Positions 33,362 to 41,892 of a stretch of DNA of 64,000 bases are shown here, piece after piece. Where the stretch lies: assembly GCF_037080055.1 (NCBI RefSeq), contig NZ_JBAOJI010000007.1:182478-246477 (forward strand). The letters run 5' to 3'. A program made the position numbers and the translations under genes. Position 1 is the first letter of the stretch, and each line of letters starts with the position of its first letter. This DNA comes from Halovenus sp037080055. GTDB lineage: Archaea; Halobacteriota; Halobacteria; Halobacteriales; Haloarculaceae. The notes beneath the pieces are model-generated. The model was not told the DNA's origin. It did no database searches and saw only the letters and a program-made list of their open reading frames with translations.

Positions 33362-36300
33362 TCAACTACCGACGTTGTTCTCGACGTCTGCAGTGAACTC
33401 GTCAACGCTGTTCGTGTCGACGATGAGACTCGGCTGGTTCGGCTCGGGCGTGTAGCTGAGTTCGACGGATTCGCCGGCCTCGATCGATCGGTTGAGTGAG
33501 ACCGTCACTGTGGCGTCGTTCTCGCCCTCGGTCACGCCAGTCACTTCGACGGTCTCGCCGTCGGCAGTCACGTTGGTGTCGGCGATTGCTCGCTGCTCGT
33601 TGGCGACGGAGGTCGCGTTCCCGAATTCGAGCGTGATTTCGTCGGCAGGATCACTGACCGACGACGACTGGAGGTCGACAGACTCGTTTCCGCTGTCGGG
33701 GGCTTCCCGTTCGAGTTCGGCCGTGATCGGCTGGCTATCTGCGGTGACGACTGCCTCCTCGGACACGTCGACCGTGTCGCTGAACTGGGTCTGTCCGTTC
33801 TCGCCGCCGAAGCCAGTGATCTGATAGCTCCCGTTCGCGCGGGCGCTGACGTTCGTGTGACCGTCGTCGACACCGATGTCGTCGTAGCCCGTCGTCGAGT
33901 ACGGGACCGTCGTACTGAACTCGCCGTTCTCGTCAGTCTGGACGCGCTGTGTGTACTGGAACTCGTTTCCGTTGGCTGGCTTGATCGGGACCGAGACGGT
34001 CACCGTCCCGTTCTCCGGTCCGTTCTCGCCTTCGATGGTCGCTCCCGGAACGCGCTCGAAGGTTTTGACCCACGCGGGATTGCTTCCCTGGACTGCCTGC
34101 TGGGCGCGCTGGAGCGCCAGTTGCTGTGCGATCTGTTGCTGCTGTTCACCGTCGCCGAACCGGCCCTCGAACCGTTGTTGGTATGCGCCGATGATCCCGG
34201 AGTTGCGGATATCTCGGGCCGTCACCGCCGATCGCGCGAAGCTGACACCATTGTTTGCCAGTTCTTGTGCGTTCTCGCTGTCCTGAGACGGAATCGCCGA
34301 CGTTTCGCTCATGTGGACGACCCGGAAGTGTTCGAGCGCTTCGACTCGCTCTTCGGGGAGCAGTCCGATGCCCCCGACCTGTCGAGTCTCGGATTCGGAC
34401 GCCCACTCGCGAGCCTCTTCGACGCTACCGAACGACCGGACGGGTTGCTGGTCGCCGCCAACCCGTCGTTCCGTTCCGATCGCATCTGGGGCCCGGGAAC
34501 TCCCGTGATAGTGATACAGTCGGGTGAGCATCGAGTCGTAGTACCGCTGTGAATGGGCGATCATCTGGGTCTGCCGGAACAGCTGCTGGCCCGACGTGAT
34601 CTGCTCTGCGTTCGGGTTGACCAGCCGCTGATAGAAGTCAGAGGTCTCGTAGTCGGGATGGAAATCCGTCGGTGCGAAGTACTTCCCGCCGACCTGTCCC
34701 TCGGTTTCGGCCATCTGCCAGTCGACCATTACGTACTGGGTTTCGGCGTTGTCGTTCTCGTCGAACTCGTCTTCGAGCGTCGAAAGCGCTTCAGATTCGT
34801 TCTGTGCGAGCAGGAACTCCGCAGCCGGACGGGCACCTTGCTGGAACGGGTTCGCGTTCGGAATCCGCTCGGCGCGGTTCGTGATCCAGTGACCGTAGTC
34901 CCACCACGAGAGGACGCCGTAAGCTCCGTTGGAATACTCGTAATCGTCCGTCCTCTCGTACGTCCCCATGTACTCGATCGGCTCGCCATCTGGGTTGTTG
35001 TACTGTCCGGGTTGGGGCGTGTTCTCCTCCATCCACTGGAGGCTCTGGTCCCAGACGATCACGTTACCCGGCTGGCTCAGGTTATCGGCCCGCTGCTGTG
35101 CTGTACTGTCGACACTCACGTCGACGCCGCCGACCGACAGTCCGATCAGTGGCACGAATATCACCATCACGATCACCAGGACGGTAAACACCTGATAGGT
35201 CTCGATCGTGAAGTCGTCGGTATCCGGCGTTCCGATCATCTTGACCAGGAAACCGGCAAAAATTGCGTTGAGTGCGCCGACCGGAACCGTGAGGTAGTAG
35301 CCGAATCGGGTCTGCGTGAGCGTCGCTGCCACCATGAACAGCGTCCAGACGACGACCAGCAACTGCTGGCTCTCGGGCTCTCGCTTGAACTGTCGACCGA
35401 GGACAATCAGACCACCGATCGCCGCGGTGACGATCGCCAGCCCGTATCGCTGGTAGAAGTACTGCTGGGGGTCCTCCGGCGGCTGTGCTTCGCCGATGGT
35501 CCCGGCGGCGGTCCCCGGCGACGTAACGAACCCGAAGACACGATCGATCTGACTGTAGAAGAAATCAAACAGCCCTGGGAGTGCGAGGGCAACGACGACC
35601 GTTCCGACGACCAAAATCCCGCCGACGATTCCCGGATACGCCGCCCGAGAGAGATCACGGTCCTCGACTTCTCGGGAGAGCCACGCGAGGAAGACGAGTC
35701 CGGCGACGACGAGGAACGCCAGTCCTGGCTGGACGAGCGAGCGACTCGCGACCGCAACCTCGAACGTCCGGAGTGAGCTCAACTGCAGAATTCCTGCCGT
35801 CGCAATGCTGATAATCCCGACAAATGCCGTGTGTTCCGGACTGCGTCCGCGGACGTGTTCCAGTGAGAGGTGGATCGTGAAAAAGACCGCGAGGATGCCG
35901 AACAACCAGGCGCCGGGCGGCCATGACCAGAGATACATCGACATCGCGATGCCGGCCAGCAGTGACCAGCCGACCGTTCCCCGGAGTGTCGAGATGTCTC
36001 CGGCTGCAAGCAGTTCATATACGGGTTTTTCTTTCTCGGCAGCCGAGAGGGCAACCATCACTCCGAGCACCGAGAGCGCCATGAACAGCGCCTCTGCAGA
36101 GTGGTGTTGGGTGTGTCCGGCGAGTGTCATCTGGAGCAGTCGATCCGGTGCGAAGGCGATGAGTCCGACGGTGATCAGCCCCCCGAACCGGCCGCCGAGT
36201 CGTCGACCGATCAGATACGCCGGCAGACAGATCGCAACCGCAAACAGGGGTGGGGCGAGCAAGACGACGTGATCGAGGAGTCCACTACTCGGTGAACCCA

Positions 36301-36637
36301 GCCCCAAAATGAGGGCGATCAGCGCGATGATCTGATCGAACAGGGCCCCAAACTGTCCCGTCGCGGTTCCGTACGGGAAGAAGGTCCACGGGTCGTACGG
36401 CATCGTCCCGAGGAAATTCTCCGTGGCGTATTCCACGGAGCGGTGGTTGTACCACGGGTCGTTTCCGCTGTAATACACCTGTCCATCGTAGACAAAATTC
36501 GACCAGTTACGGATCCGATTCCAGAAGACGAAGCCGATCAACACGATGAGGACCGGGTACTGATAAAACTCCGTGAGCCAGTCCACCACGGCCTCCGTCT
36601 CGGAATCGTTTGCCAGCTGATCCCGCCAGTTGCTCAT
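33362..36637 (-). CDS. aglB: Oligosaccharyltransferase AglB (STT3 family)
   Basis: 1091 residues, normal for haloarchaea. About 13 N-terminal membrane helices; the first external loop has YSGNDPWYNHRSVEYA with the catalytic D near the N-terminus; the second acidic motif lies in the loop after HTQHHSAEALFMALS. The soluble domain has the WWDYG catalytic site (~577-581), then a C-terminal beta-rich region. AglB transfers the glycan from dolichyl (pyro)phosphate to Asn in N-x-S/T sequons outside the cell, for example on S-layer and archaellins. No other agl genes adjoin. Confidence 0.95.
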   Translation of the reverse strand: MSNWRDQLANDSETEAVVDWLTEFYQYPVLIVLIGFVFWNRIRNWSNFVYDGQVYYSGNDPWYNHRSVEYATENFLGTMPYDPWTFFPYGTATGQFGALFDQIIALIALILGLGSPSSGLLDHVVLLAPPLFAVAICLPAYLIGRRLGGRFGGLITVGLIAFAPDRLLQMTLAGHTQHHSAEALFMALSVLGVMVALSAAEKEKPVYELLAAGDISTLRGTVGWSLLAGIAMSMYLWSWPPGAWLFGILAVFFTIHLSLEHVRGRSPEHTAFVGIISIATAGILQLSSLRTFEVAVASRSLVQPGLAFLVVAGLVFLAWLSREVEDRDLSRAAYPGIVGGILVVGTVVVALALPGLFDFFYSQIDRVFGFVTSPGTAAGTIGEAQPPEDPQQYFYQRYGLAIVTAAIGGLIVLGRQFKREPESQQLLVVVWTLFMVAATLTQTRFGYYLTVPVGALNAIFAGFLVKMIGTPDTDDFTIETYQVFTVLVIVMVIFVPLIGLSVGGVDVSVDSTAQQRADNLSQPGNVIVWDQSLQWMEENTPQPGQYNNPDGEPIEYMGTYERTDDYEYSNGAYGVLSWWDYGHWITNRAERIPNANPFQQGARPAAEFLLAQNESEALSTLEDEFDENDNAETQYVMVDWQMAETEGQVGGKYFAPTDFHPDYETSDFYQRLVNPNAEQITSGQQLFRQTQMIAHSQRYYDSMLTRLYHYHGSSRAPDAIGTERRVGGDQQPVRSFGSVEEAREWASESETRQVGGIGLLPEERVEALEHFRVVHMSETSAIPSQDSENAQELANNGVSFARSAVTARDIRNSGIIGAYQQRFEGRFGDGEQQQQIAQQLALQRAQQAVQGSNPAWVKTFERVPGATIEGENGPENGTVTVSVPIKPANGNEFQYTQRVQTDENGEFSTTVPYSTTGYDDIGVDDGHTNVSARANGSYQITGFGGENGQTQFSDTVDVSEEAVVTADSQPITAELEREAPDSGNESVDLQSSSVSDPADEITLEFGNATSVANEQRAIADTNVTADGETVEVTGVTEGENDATVTVSLNRSIEAGESVELSYTPEPNQPSLIVDTNSVDEFTADVENNVGS

Positions 36638-36704
36638 TAGCAGATGACAGAAGCAGTGTGCGCATAAGCCTTATGTAATGTGCCGAGGGGCCGTCTTCTC
36701 GCGC

Positions 36705-37196
36705 TTAGGCCCCGAACTCCGATTCAGTCACCCGAACGACCAGCGTTCTGTCGACAGCCCGCAGATCGTACTCCGGAATCTCCGCCCCGGTTCGCGTCAC
36801 GAGCATTGGCTCGACGAGTCGTGGCCCTCCAATTTCGTTCTCGGACGCGTCGTCGGGCTCTGGTTGTTCGATGCCGTAGACGCGGAGAAACCGGCCGCTC
36901 TCGGACGGTTCGATCTCGTCGTTTCGGATCGCCGTCGCGAGGTCACGGGAGAGCCACTCCTCGTCGCTGATCGACGGCTCTCTGACGAAGGCGTCGGCGA
37001 CGAAGCGGATCAGATACCAGTCCAGATCGTTCAACAGAGAGACTGCCGCCCCGAGGCTGACTGTCTCGACGGCAAGCGCGTTCTCGAACGGTTCGGTGAT
37101 CTCGTAGGCTGCCAGTGCATCTCTGGCCGTCTCCCGGGAGAGCAGTTCGTACTGGAGGTTGGTCTCCTCCTCGCCGACGAGACAAACCTGCGTCAT
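36705..37196 (-). CDS. Haloarchaeal conserved protein (DUF5804-like)
   Basis: 163 residues beginning MTQVCLVGEEETNLQYELLSRETARDALAAYEI. Acidic alpha/beta protein, no signal or membrane segment, no catalytic motif. The N-terminus matches a family I recall as DUF5804, restricted to haloarchaea; its function is unknown. ATG 37196 gives the typical start; the upstream ATG adds only MEET. It lies 67 bp upstream of aglB on the same strand. Confidence 0.72.
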   Translation of the reverse strand: MTQVCLVGEEETNLQYELLSRETARDALAAYEITEPFENALAVETVSLGAAVSLLNDLDWYLIRFVADAFVREPSISDEEWLSRDLATAIRNDEIEPSESGRFLRVYGIEQPEPDDASENEIGGPRLVEPMLVTRTGAEIPEYDLRAVDRTLVVRVTESEFGA

Positions 37197-37311
37197 CGTC
37201 TCCTCCACTGCGGTCGGTTCCAGCGAGTGTCTCTCATATGTGCGCGGACGTGACTACAGTCCGATTCCGTCGCTGAAAGTGGTTTCGCACGCACAGCTCT
37301 TAGACACCGAC

Positions 37312-37995
37312 TCACGACTGCCCGTCGAAGGCGGCGATCAGTTCTGCGAACGCCTCGCGCTCGCGTCGTTCCTGCTCAGCATCCGGATCCGTATCGCGGA
37401 TTCGTTCTTTGATTCGGCGCATTGCGGTCGGATCGTTCTCCGCGAGCGATTCGGCGACCGTTCGTGGCTCCTCGACAATTCTGCTACAGAGACCACAGTC
37501 CCGCGCCTCCGTCGCGTCGAGCACCCGACCGGAGAGTGCGATATCTAGCGCAGCGCCCTCGCCGACGATCCGTGGCAATCTCGCGGTCCCACCCCACGCA
37601 CCGAACAGTCCGAGGGTGACACCGCTTTCGGCGAAGGTCGCCGCCGGTGTTGCGATTCGCAGATCACAGGCCAGCGCCAGTTCGACGCCGCCGCCGCGGG
37701 CCGGGCCGTCGATTCCGGCGACGACGGTTCCATCGTACTGTTCGAGCGCGCGTGCGACATCTTGCCCCTGTTCGGCGAAGCCAGCGGCAGTCTCCTCATC
37801 GAGTGAGCCGACGGTGTCGAGATCAGCGCCGGCACAGAACGCGTCTCCGGCCCCGTGGAGGTAGAGTACGGACTCGGTCGCGTCGGCGACTGCTTCGTGG
37901 AGTTCGTCGAGACCTTCCCGGGTAAGTGCGTTCTTCCGCTCGGGACGGTCGAGCGTAATCGTCCGTCTCTTCCCGGTCACGTCTGTGGTAATCAT
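37312..37995 (-). CDS. Enoyl-CoA hydratase/isomerase family protein
   Basis: 227 residues, crotonase fold: AGDAFCAGADLDTVG forms the first oxyanion-hole segment, DGPARGGGVELALACDLRIATPAATFAESGVTLGLFGAWGG the second. The usual catalytic Glu positions correspond to VTLGLFGAWGG, where hydratases have G..P..G; here the replacement (Phe/Trp) suggests a different or altered reaction. Somewhat shorter than standard (~255 residues). No beta-oxidation genes surround it. The TTG start nine codons upstream is not preferred. Confidence 0.8.
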   Translation of the reverse strand: MITTDVTGKRRTITLDRPERKNALTREGLDELHEAVADATESVLYLHGAGDAFCAGADLDTVGSLDEETAAGFAEQGQDVARALEQYDGTVVAGIDGPARGGGVELALACDLRIATPAATFAESGVTLGLFGAWGGTARLPRIVGEGAALDIALSGRVLDATEARDCGLCSRIVEEPRTVAESLAENDPTAMRRIKERIRDTDPDAEQERREREAFAELIAAFDGQS

Positions 37996-38056
37996 GGGCT
38001 GTTCTGCGGCGGTGGTTTCCAAAGTTCTTTGCCTTTGCCTCCGCTAGAGCGTAGTA

Positions 38057-38737
38057 ATGGACGAAGCCGGGGCGACGCGTCGGGCCGCGCTCGGTGCCGT
38101 GCGGGATGTCGAACCTGCAGGGTTACACGACCGGATTACCGAGTGGCTCGACCAGGGTTCGATGGTACCAGGTGTGTTGACGATACGGTTTGCACGCGCG
38201 ACAGCGAGCGCCGTCTCTCCTGGAAGCGCAGATGAACTGGCGGATCCAATCGGCGAACGCGCCGCGGGTGTGCAACTGATCTATGACGGACTCCGACTCA
38301 CCCGCCGACTCTCATCGGAGCAACCGTGGGAAACCGACGACGCCGAGCGTGGAGATCTGGATATTCTCGTTGCCGACGTGCTCGTCGCACGCGGGTTCTA
38401 CTTGCTCGCCAAGACAGAAGCCTCCGACCGAGCAGTCGAGACTGTTCGCGCTTTCGGCCGTGATCAGACGGTCCAGCGCGAGACTGGTGACGATTCTCTC
38501 GCTCGGAATCTCGAAACCGACGCCCTGGAACTGGCCGCCTTCGCGGGAACGACTGTCGGTGATCGGTCTCTCTCGCCCAGCATCCAGTCGTTCGCTGCCG
38601 AACTCGCGGCAGACGGGCCTGTGGACGGATTCCCGCCGGCTGATCAGTTCCTCACGGATGTCGACGCTGACCGACTCCGCGGGTTGACCGCCGACCAGAG
38701 CGGGAGCGATGGCCTGACGACGTCGGTTGATGACTGA
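38057..38737 (+). CDS. Haloarchaeal conserved helical protein (DUF7114-like)
   Basis: 226 residues, mostly helical and acidic: MDEAGATRRAALGAVRDVEP ... GVQLIYDGLRLTRRLSS ... DLDILVADVLVARGFYLLAKTEASDRAVETVRAFG. The D-x-x-x-A-D-V-L-x-A-R-G-x-x-x-L pattern resembles the helical bundle of prenyl synthase-like folds but lacks the Asp-rich motifs, so catalysis is unlikely. Recalled as a haloarchaeal family (DUF7114), unverified. Last core gene before the tRNA. Confidence 0.68.
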   Translation: MDEAGATRRAALGAVRDVEPAGLHDRITEWLDQGSMVPGVLTIRFARATASAVSPGSADELADPIGERAAGVQLIYDGLRLTRRLSSEQPWETDDAERGDLDILVADVLVARGFYLLAKTEASDRAVETVRAFGRDQTVQRETGDDSLARNLETDALELAAFAGTTVGDRSLSPSIQSFAAELAADGPVDGFPPADQFLTDVDADRLRGLTADQSGSDGLTTSVDD

Positions 38738-38797
38738 TCGCACGGCTAGTTCAAATCGAAACGTTCAAAGATGACTCGCGGCAATCACCGTATGCGT

Positions 38798-38869
38798 GCC
38801 TGGGTAGCTTAGCGGTAAAGCGCGTCCTTGGTAAGGACGAGAGCCCGGGTTCAAATCCCGGCCTAGGCT
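38798..38869 (+). tRNA. tRNA-Thr (anticodon GGT), integration site of the element
   Basis: A 72-nt cloverleaf: acceptor GCCTGGG pairs with CCTAGGC (one G-T), D-arm TAGCTTAGCGGTAAAGC, anticodon stem CGTCC/GGACG with loop TTGGTAA (anticodon GGT, Thr), and T-arm CCGGGTTCAAATCCCGG. The discriminator T is followed by CTCTCTTT. CCA is not encoded. No variable-arm expansion or intron. A tyrosine integrase gene starts 196 nt downstream, so the 3' end of this tRNA is the likely attachment site. Confidence 0.96.
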
Positions 38870-39038
38870 CTCTTTGGCTGTTACGTCCGGTAGTTACCGG
38901 GTTCTTCGTCGGTGAAACAATGTCCACCGCGCAAGAACGAGTACCCGGTGTCAAATACGGCACCCCGACGCCTTACAGCGGTTTCGACAAAAAGACAGGC
39001 ATACTACATTATACATTTAAAGATTGCCACGCAAACGA

Positions 39039-39051
39039 TCTAGTTTCTAGA
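39039..39051. promoter_or_regulatory. Palindrome in front of the integrase gene
   Basis: TCTAG-TTT-CTAGA, a perfect 5-bp inverted repeat with a 3-nt centre, lies 14 nt before the integrase ATG and just after TATA-like ATTATACATTTAAAG (39.01 kb). The position suits an operator for integrase control; no regulator is identified. The rest of 38870-39038 shows no gene. Confidence 0.4.
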
Positions 39052-39065
39052 CAGAGGATCGAACT

Positions 39066-40190
39066 ATGACGTACAGCTCTGAAAACAAGGTTGACGGGAT
39101 CGTCCTCGTCACAGACGATGCGAAAGAATACCTGAACCCGAGGCAAGAAGTCACGTACCGCGAACACCGCCGCGAACTCACGGAATGGATGCTCGGCCTC
39201 GGTAAAAACCCGGAGAAAGCTGAAGGCTACAGCCACAGCACCGCGAAAAACCGGATGAACCGCCTCGATCTCTTCTACCGGTTTGTCTGGGACCGGAAGG
39301 GCCGATTCGTCCAGGAACTATCGACGGATGATGCCGACGACTGGATGCGCCACCTCGCACGCCAGGATATGAAGGAATCCACGAAGAACCACTACCAGAA
39401 AGCGGCCAAGACGTTGTTCAAGTGGAAACGCGAGGCCCGCAACAAAGACGTCGATTGGGAGCCCGAGATCGAATACAGTGATCCTTCTACGACTTACACT
39501 CCTCGGGACTACCTGACCAAGGACGACCGCCGGAAGATGAGGGAAGCCGCTATGAGCTACGGAAGTGTACCCCACTACAACAGTGTAACCCCGAGTGAAC
39601 GCGACAGATGGAAGACATACCTCTCACAGAGACTTCAGAAACCGAAGGACGAAATCACGATGAAGGACTGGGGGAAAGCGAATTCCTTCAAGTACACGTC
39701 GATGATCCACGTCGCCTTGGATGCGGGCCTACGTCCTATCGAGATCAAACGGTCGAATGTTCACTGGGTTGACACCGAAAACGGCGTCCTCCGGATCCCA
39801 CGCGAAGAATCTTCCAAGAATAGGGAGAACTGGATAGTCGCACTCAAAGAGGAGACGAGTCAGATTCTGAAACGCTGGCTTGACGAACGGGAGACACGGG
39901 AAAAGTACGACGGCCGGGATGCGCTCTGGCTCACGATGTACGGCAACCGCTACGACAAAGACAGTTTCCGGGATGTGTTCCGGAAAATCGCCAAAGAAGC
40001 CAACCTGGATTTGGAGAACCGAGACCTAACACCGTACAGCATTAGACACAGTACTGCGACCTACGTAGCCGAAGAAGAAGGACTCGCAGTAGCCGCCCAA
40101 CAATGCCGACACAAGTCGAAACGGACGACGGAGAAGTACGAGCACAGTAGTACGACCCGGCAACAGGACGCAGTCAACAACATAGACTAA
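39066..40190 (+). CDS. Tyrosine recombinase/integrase
   Basis: 374 residues. An N-terminal SAM-like core-binding domain (~15-125) precedes a catalytic domain with Arg in DAGLRPIEIKRS (~223), the H-x-x-R-like box in TPYSIRHSTATYVAEE (~327-335), the second His in CRHKSKRT and the nucleophile Tyr in TEKYEHSS (~359). All residues for site-specific recombination are present. Placed directly behind tRNA-Thr, it should catalyse integration and excision at the tRNA 3' end. Confidence 0.93.
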   Translation: MTYSSENKVDGIVLVTDDAKEYLNPRQEVTYREHRRELTEWMLGLGKNPEKAEGYSHSTAKNRMNRLDLFYRFVWDRKGRFVQELSTDDADDWMRHLARQDMKESTKNHYQKAAKTLFKWKREARNKDVDWEPEIEYSDPSTTYTPRDYLTKDDRRKMREAAMSYGSVPHYNSVTPSERDRWKTYLSQRLQKPKDEITMKDWGKANSFKYTSMIHVALDAGLRPIEIKRSNVHWVDTENGVLRIPREESSKNRENWIVALKEETSQILKRWLDERETREKYDGRDALWLTMYGNRYDKDSFRDVFRKIAKEANLDLENRDLTPYSIRHSTATYVAEEEGLAVAAQQCRHKSKRTTEKYEHSSTTRQQDAVNNID

Positions 40191-40258
40191 CCCCCCTCTC
40201 TTTTCCTCTCCCTCGTTTGCGTGAACCCGTACACGGCAGTAAGTCGTTCGAGTTTAGA

Positions 40259-40317
40259 ACCTGATTCAAACCTTTCTGTCGAACCAAGGAAGGGTGAGTG
40301 TGACCTGATTCACACCT
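40259..40317 (+). repeat. Pair of ACCTGATTCAMACCT direct repeats behind the integrase gene
   Basis: ACCTGATTCAAACCT (40259-40273) and ACCTGATTCACACCT (40303-40317) differ at one base and are 44 nt apart in the 190-bp gap between integrase and the zinc-finger gene; a further half copy (ACCTGATTTT) follows the second. They could be arm-type integrase sites or iterons. Confidence 0.5.
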
Positions 40318-40327
40318 GATTTTGTGT

Positions 40328-40362
40328 ACCTGGTGAAGTGTTCAGGGCTGTTTCCGGTGCTG
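40328..40362 (+). repeat. 35-nt dispersed repeat, copy 1
   Basis: A 35-nt segment containing TGGTGAAGTGTTCAGGGCTG; 31 of 35 positions match copy 2 at 42932-42966 in the same orientation. It lies between the integrase and the convergently oriented zinc-finger gene. Confidence 0.6.
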
Positions 40363-40380
40363 GTTTTCCGTACCTGTCGG

Positions 40381-40707
40381 CTATAGTTTCTTGATTGCTT
40401 TCTCGATGCTGTCTCTCGCGTTGACCACTTTCTGTATCTGTTCCTGGTTGTCGCCTTCGTATTGTGAGAGGGTTTGTTCGAGTTCGTCGGAGATATCGAT
40501 TAGTTGCTCGGCTAAAGCAGTGTCCGGGTCGTAGGCGACGATGTAATCCTGTACCTCTTCGGGAGGTTTGCTGTCTTGGTAGCTGAGGTGGTATTTTTCT
40601 CTTTCATTTTCGGCGCAGCCTCTACAGACTGGTACGACGTCGCTGTCTGCGTGAGGTTTTATCCAGAGGTCGTGTTGTCGTTCGCAGTTTCCAAATGCAC
40701 ATTTCAT
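40381..40707 (-). CDS. Small zinc-finger protein with helical tail
   Basis: 108 residues. The N-terminus has two cysteine pairs, MKCAFGNCERQHDL and VPVCRGCAENE, with spacing as in treble-clef/HNH-type zinc sites, but the HNH catalytic histidines are not evident. The C-terminal half is helical and charged (ELEQTLSQYEGDNQEQIQKVVNARDSIEKAIKKL). Likely a nucleic-acid-binding accessory protein of the element. It is divergent from the next gene across an AT-rich double promoter. Confidence 0.65.
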   Translation of the reverse strand: MKCAFGNCERQHDLWIKPHADSDVVPVCRGCAENEREKYHLSYQDSKPPEEVQDYIVAYDPDTALAEQLIDISDELEQTLSQYEGDNQEQIQKVVNARDSIEKAIKKL

Positions 40708-40772
40708 TATCTTATGATTTAGTATCAGTTTTTAAATAATTAAGGCAGACCACCTGTCTAAGTGTAAGATAC

Positions 40773-40782
40773 TTATTTAAAA
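40773..40782 (+). promoter_or_regulatory. TATA element of the 40.8-42.1 kb cargo genes
   Basis: TTATTTAAAA, about 26 nt before the expected transcript start at ~40804, which leaves a short leader holding AGGTGA (40805-40810) before the TTG start at 40818. A similar AT-run at ~40721-40733 faces the opposite gene. Confidence 0.5.
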
Positions 40783-40817
40783 GTTGTAGACAATATGTAA
40801 GATAAGGTGATTGTATT

Positions 40818-41135
40818 TTGGAATCGGAGCACGGGATAACCTGCAAATGCGGTCAAACCTTCAAAACCAGCGAAGAACACACCAAACACATCGCAATACG
40901 CAAAGTACTGGATGAAGTGAAGCGTATCGGCGGAGAGAAATTCTACCAAGTCGCCAAGCAGTGGGAGGACGACGCACACAGCGGAGACCTCCGGGAATTC
41001 GCCGCCACACACGACCTTGAACTACGGCCAGAGAACGCTACCCGGATAGCGAAGAAAGAAATCATCCATATGATTCACCACCACGACGAATACTGCATCA
41101 ACGGATACCAGGACAGCGAGGGCGGTACGGAGTGA
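40818..41135 (+). CDS. Small C2H2-like zinc-finger protein
   Basis: 105 residues starting at TTG: (M)ESEHGITCKCGQTFKTSEEHTKHIAIRKV. C-x-C ... H-x-x-x-H spacing suggests one C2H2-type finger, followed by a helical domain ending IHMIHHHDEYCINGYQDSEGGTE. AGGTGA stands 7 nt before the TTG, supporting this start where no ATG or GTG is available in frame. It overlaps the following JAB gene by a GTGA junction, so the two are coupled. Function unknown. Confidence 0.65.
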   Translation: MESEHGITCKCGQTFKTSEEHTKHIAIRKVLDEVKRIGGEKFYQVAKQWEDDAHSGDLREFAATHDLELRPENATRIAKKEIIHMIHHHDEYCINGYQDSEGGTE

Positions 41136-41566
41136 AGCAGGAACTCGGCAACCTCACAGTCAAAGCCGAGATACAAGACCAAGAACCCGACGCAGTACAG
41201 TCACTTCACGACGTCATCAACAGGTACGAATCCCTGAAACACGAGCAAAAGGAGCACCTGTACGCAGTTTTCCTCACCAATGACAACCGGTTCATCGGAG
41301 ACAAAATAATCGGGATAGGCAGCCGCGACACCGTCGAGATTGACATACAGGACGTGGTCAGAACCGCCGCAGTCACCAACGCCGGCGCAGTCATCCTTGT
41401 ACACAACCACCCCTCGGGAACAGCAGAGGCCACAGCAAAAGACCTCGAAACTACTCAGGAAGTCCACGAAGTACTGGAGAAAATCAACGTCGAACTCTTA
41501 GACCACGTCATCATCTCCAGAGACAGCCACTACAGTATGAGGCAGGCAAACGATGGATTATTCTAA
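41132..41566 (+). CDS. RadC-like JAB/MPN domain protein
   Basis: 144 residues starting GTG. The JAB metalloprotease-like signature is complete: a YAVFLTNDNRFIGD strand, HNHPSGTAEATAKDLETT (~91-108) with the H-x-H-x7-D-type metal motif, and LLDHVIISRDSHYSMRQ at the C-terminus. RadC-type proteins are common on mobile elements and phages. The DNA-repair role is not established; DNA metabolism or anti-restriction functions have been suggested. Coupled to the upstream zinc-finger gene by overlap. Confidence 0.86.
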   Translation: MKQELGNLTVKAEIQDQEPDAVQSLHDVINRYESLKHEQKEHLYAVFLTNDNRFIGDKIIGIGSRDTVEIDIQDVVRTAAVTNAGAVILVHNHPSGTAEATAKDLETTQEVHEVLEKINVELLDHVIISRDSHYSMRQANDGLF

Positions 41567-41654
41567 ACACGACCTCCCTTTTCCGCTTCTAGATCTGCGG
41601 GTAGTGGAATCCTCTAATAAAATTCAACTCCCCAAACGTTTCCAGGGCAGCAGA

Positions 41655-41885
41655 ATGGACACACAGACAGTACTCGAAGAGTACGGGCTTTCCCGAGAAA
41701 CAGCAGCCAAGTACATAGACGCGATCACCCGGAGCAACCAGACACAGACCGCAGAAGAACTCAACGTCTCGCGCGACACAATCAACCGGTACAAGAACGC
41801 TTTCTCAGAGATGAACGCGCAGGAAAGACTGCTCCTCATCTCCACACTAACCCAGGAAAAACTCCTCAACCAAGCCACAGAGTGA
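41655..41885 (+). CDS. Small helix-turn-helix protein
   Basis: 76 residues. MDTQTVLEEYGLSRETAAKYIDAITRSNQTQTAEELNVSRDTINRYKNAFSEM contains two HTH-like segments; TAEELNVSRDTINRYKNAF is a typical recognition unit. The ORF is open further upstream into the JAB gene, but a TATA-like CTAATAAAA (41614-41622) places the transcript start just before ATG 41655, so the short form is preferred. Probably a DNA-binding regulator of the cargo block. Confidence 0.7.
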   Translation: MDTQTVLEEYGLSRETAAKYIDAITRSNQTQTAEELNVSRDTINRYKNAFSEMNAQERLLLISTLTQEKLLNQATE

Positions 41886-41892
41886 TCCATCT

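Noticed and set aside
38943..38962. Possible decayed copy of the tRNA 3' end (acccggtgtcaaatacgg)
   Set aside because: Similarity to the T-arm is limited to about 16 bases with mismatches and gaps; not enough for an att site.
38751..38963. Minus-strand ORF across the tRNA-Thr gene
   Set aside because: It is the antisense reading of the tRNA (PGFEPG-type artefact), not a protein gene.
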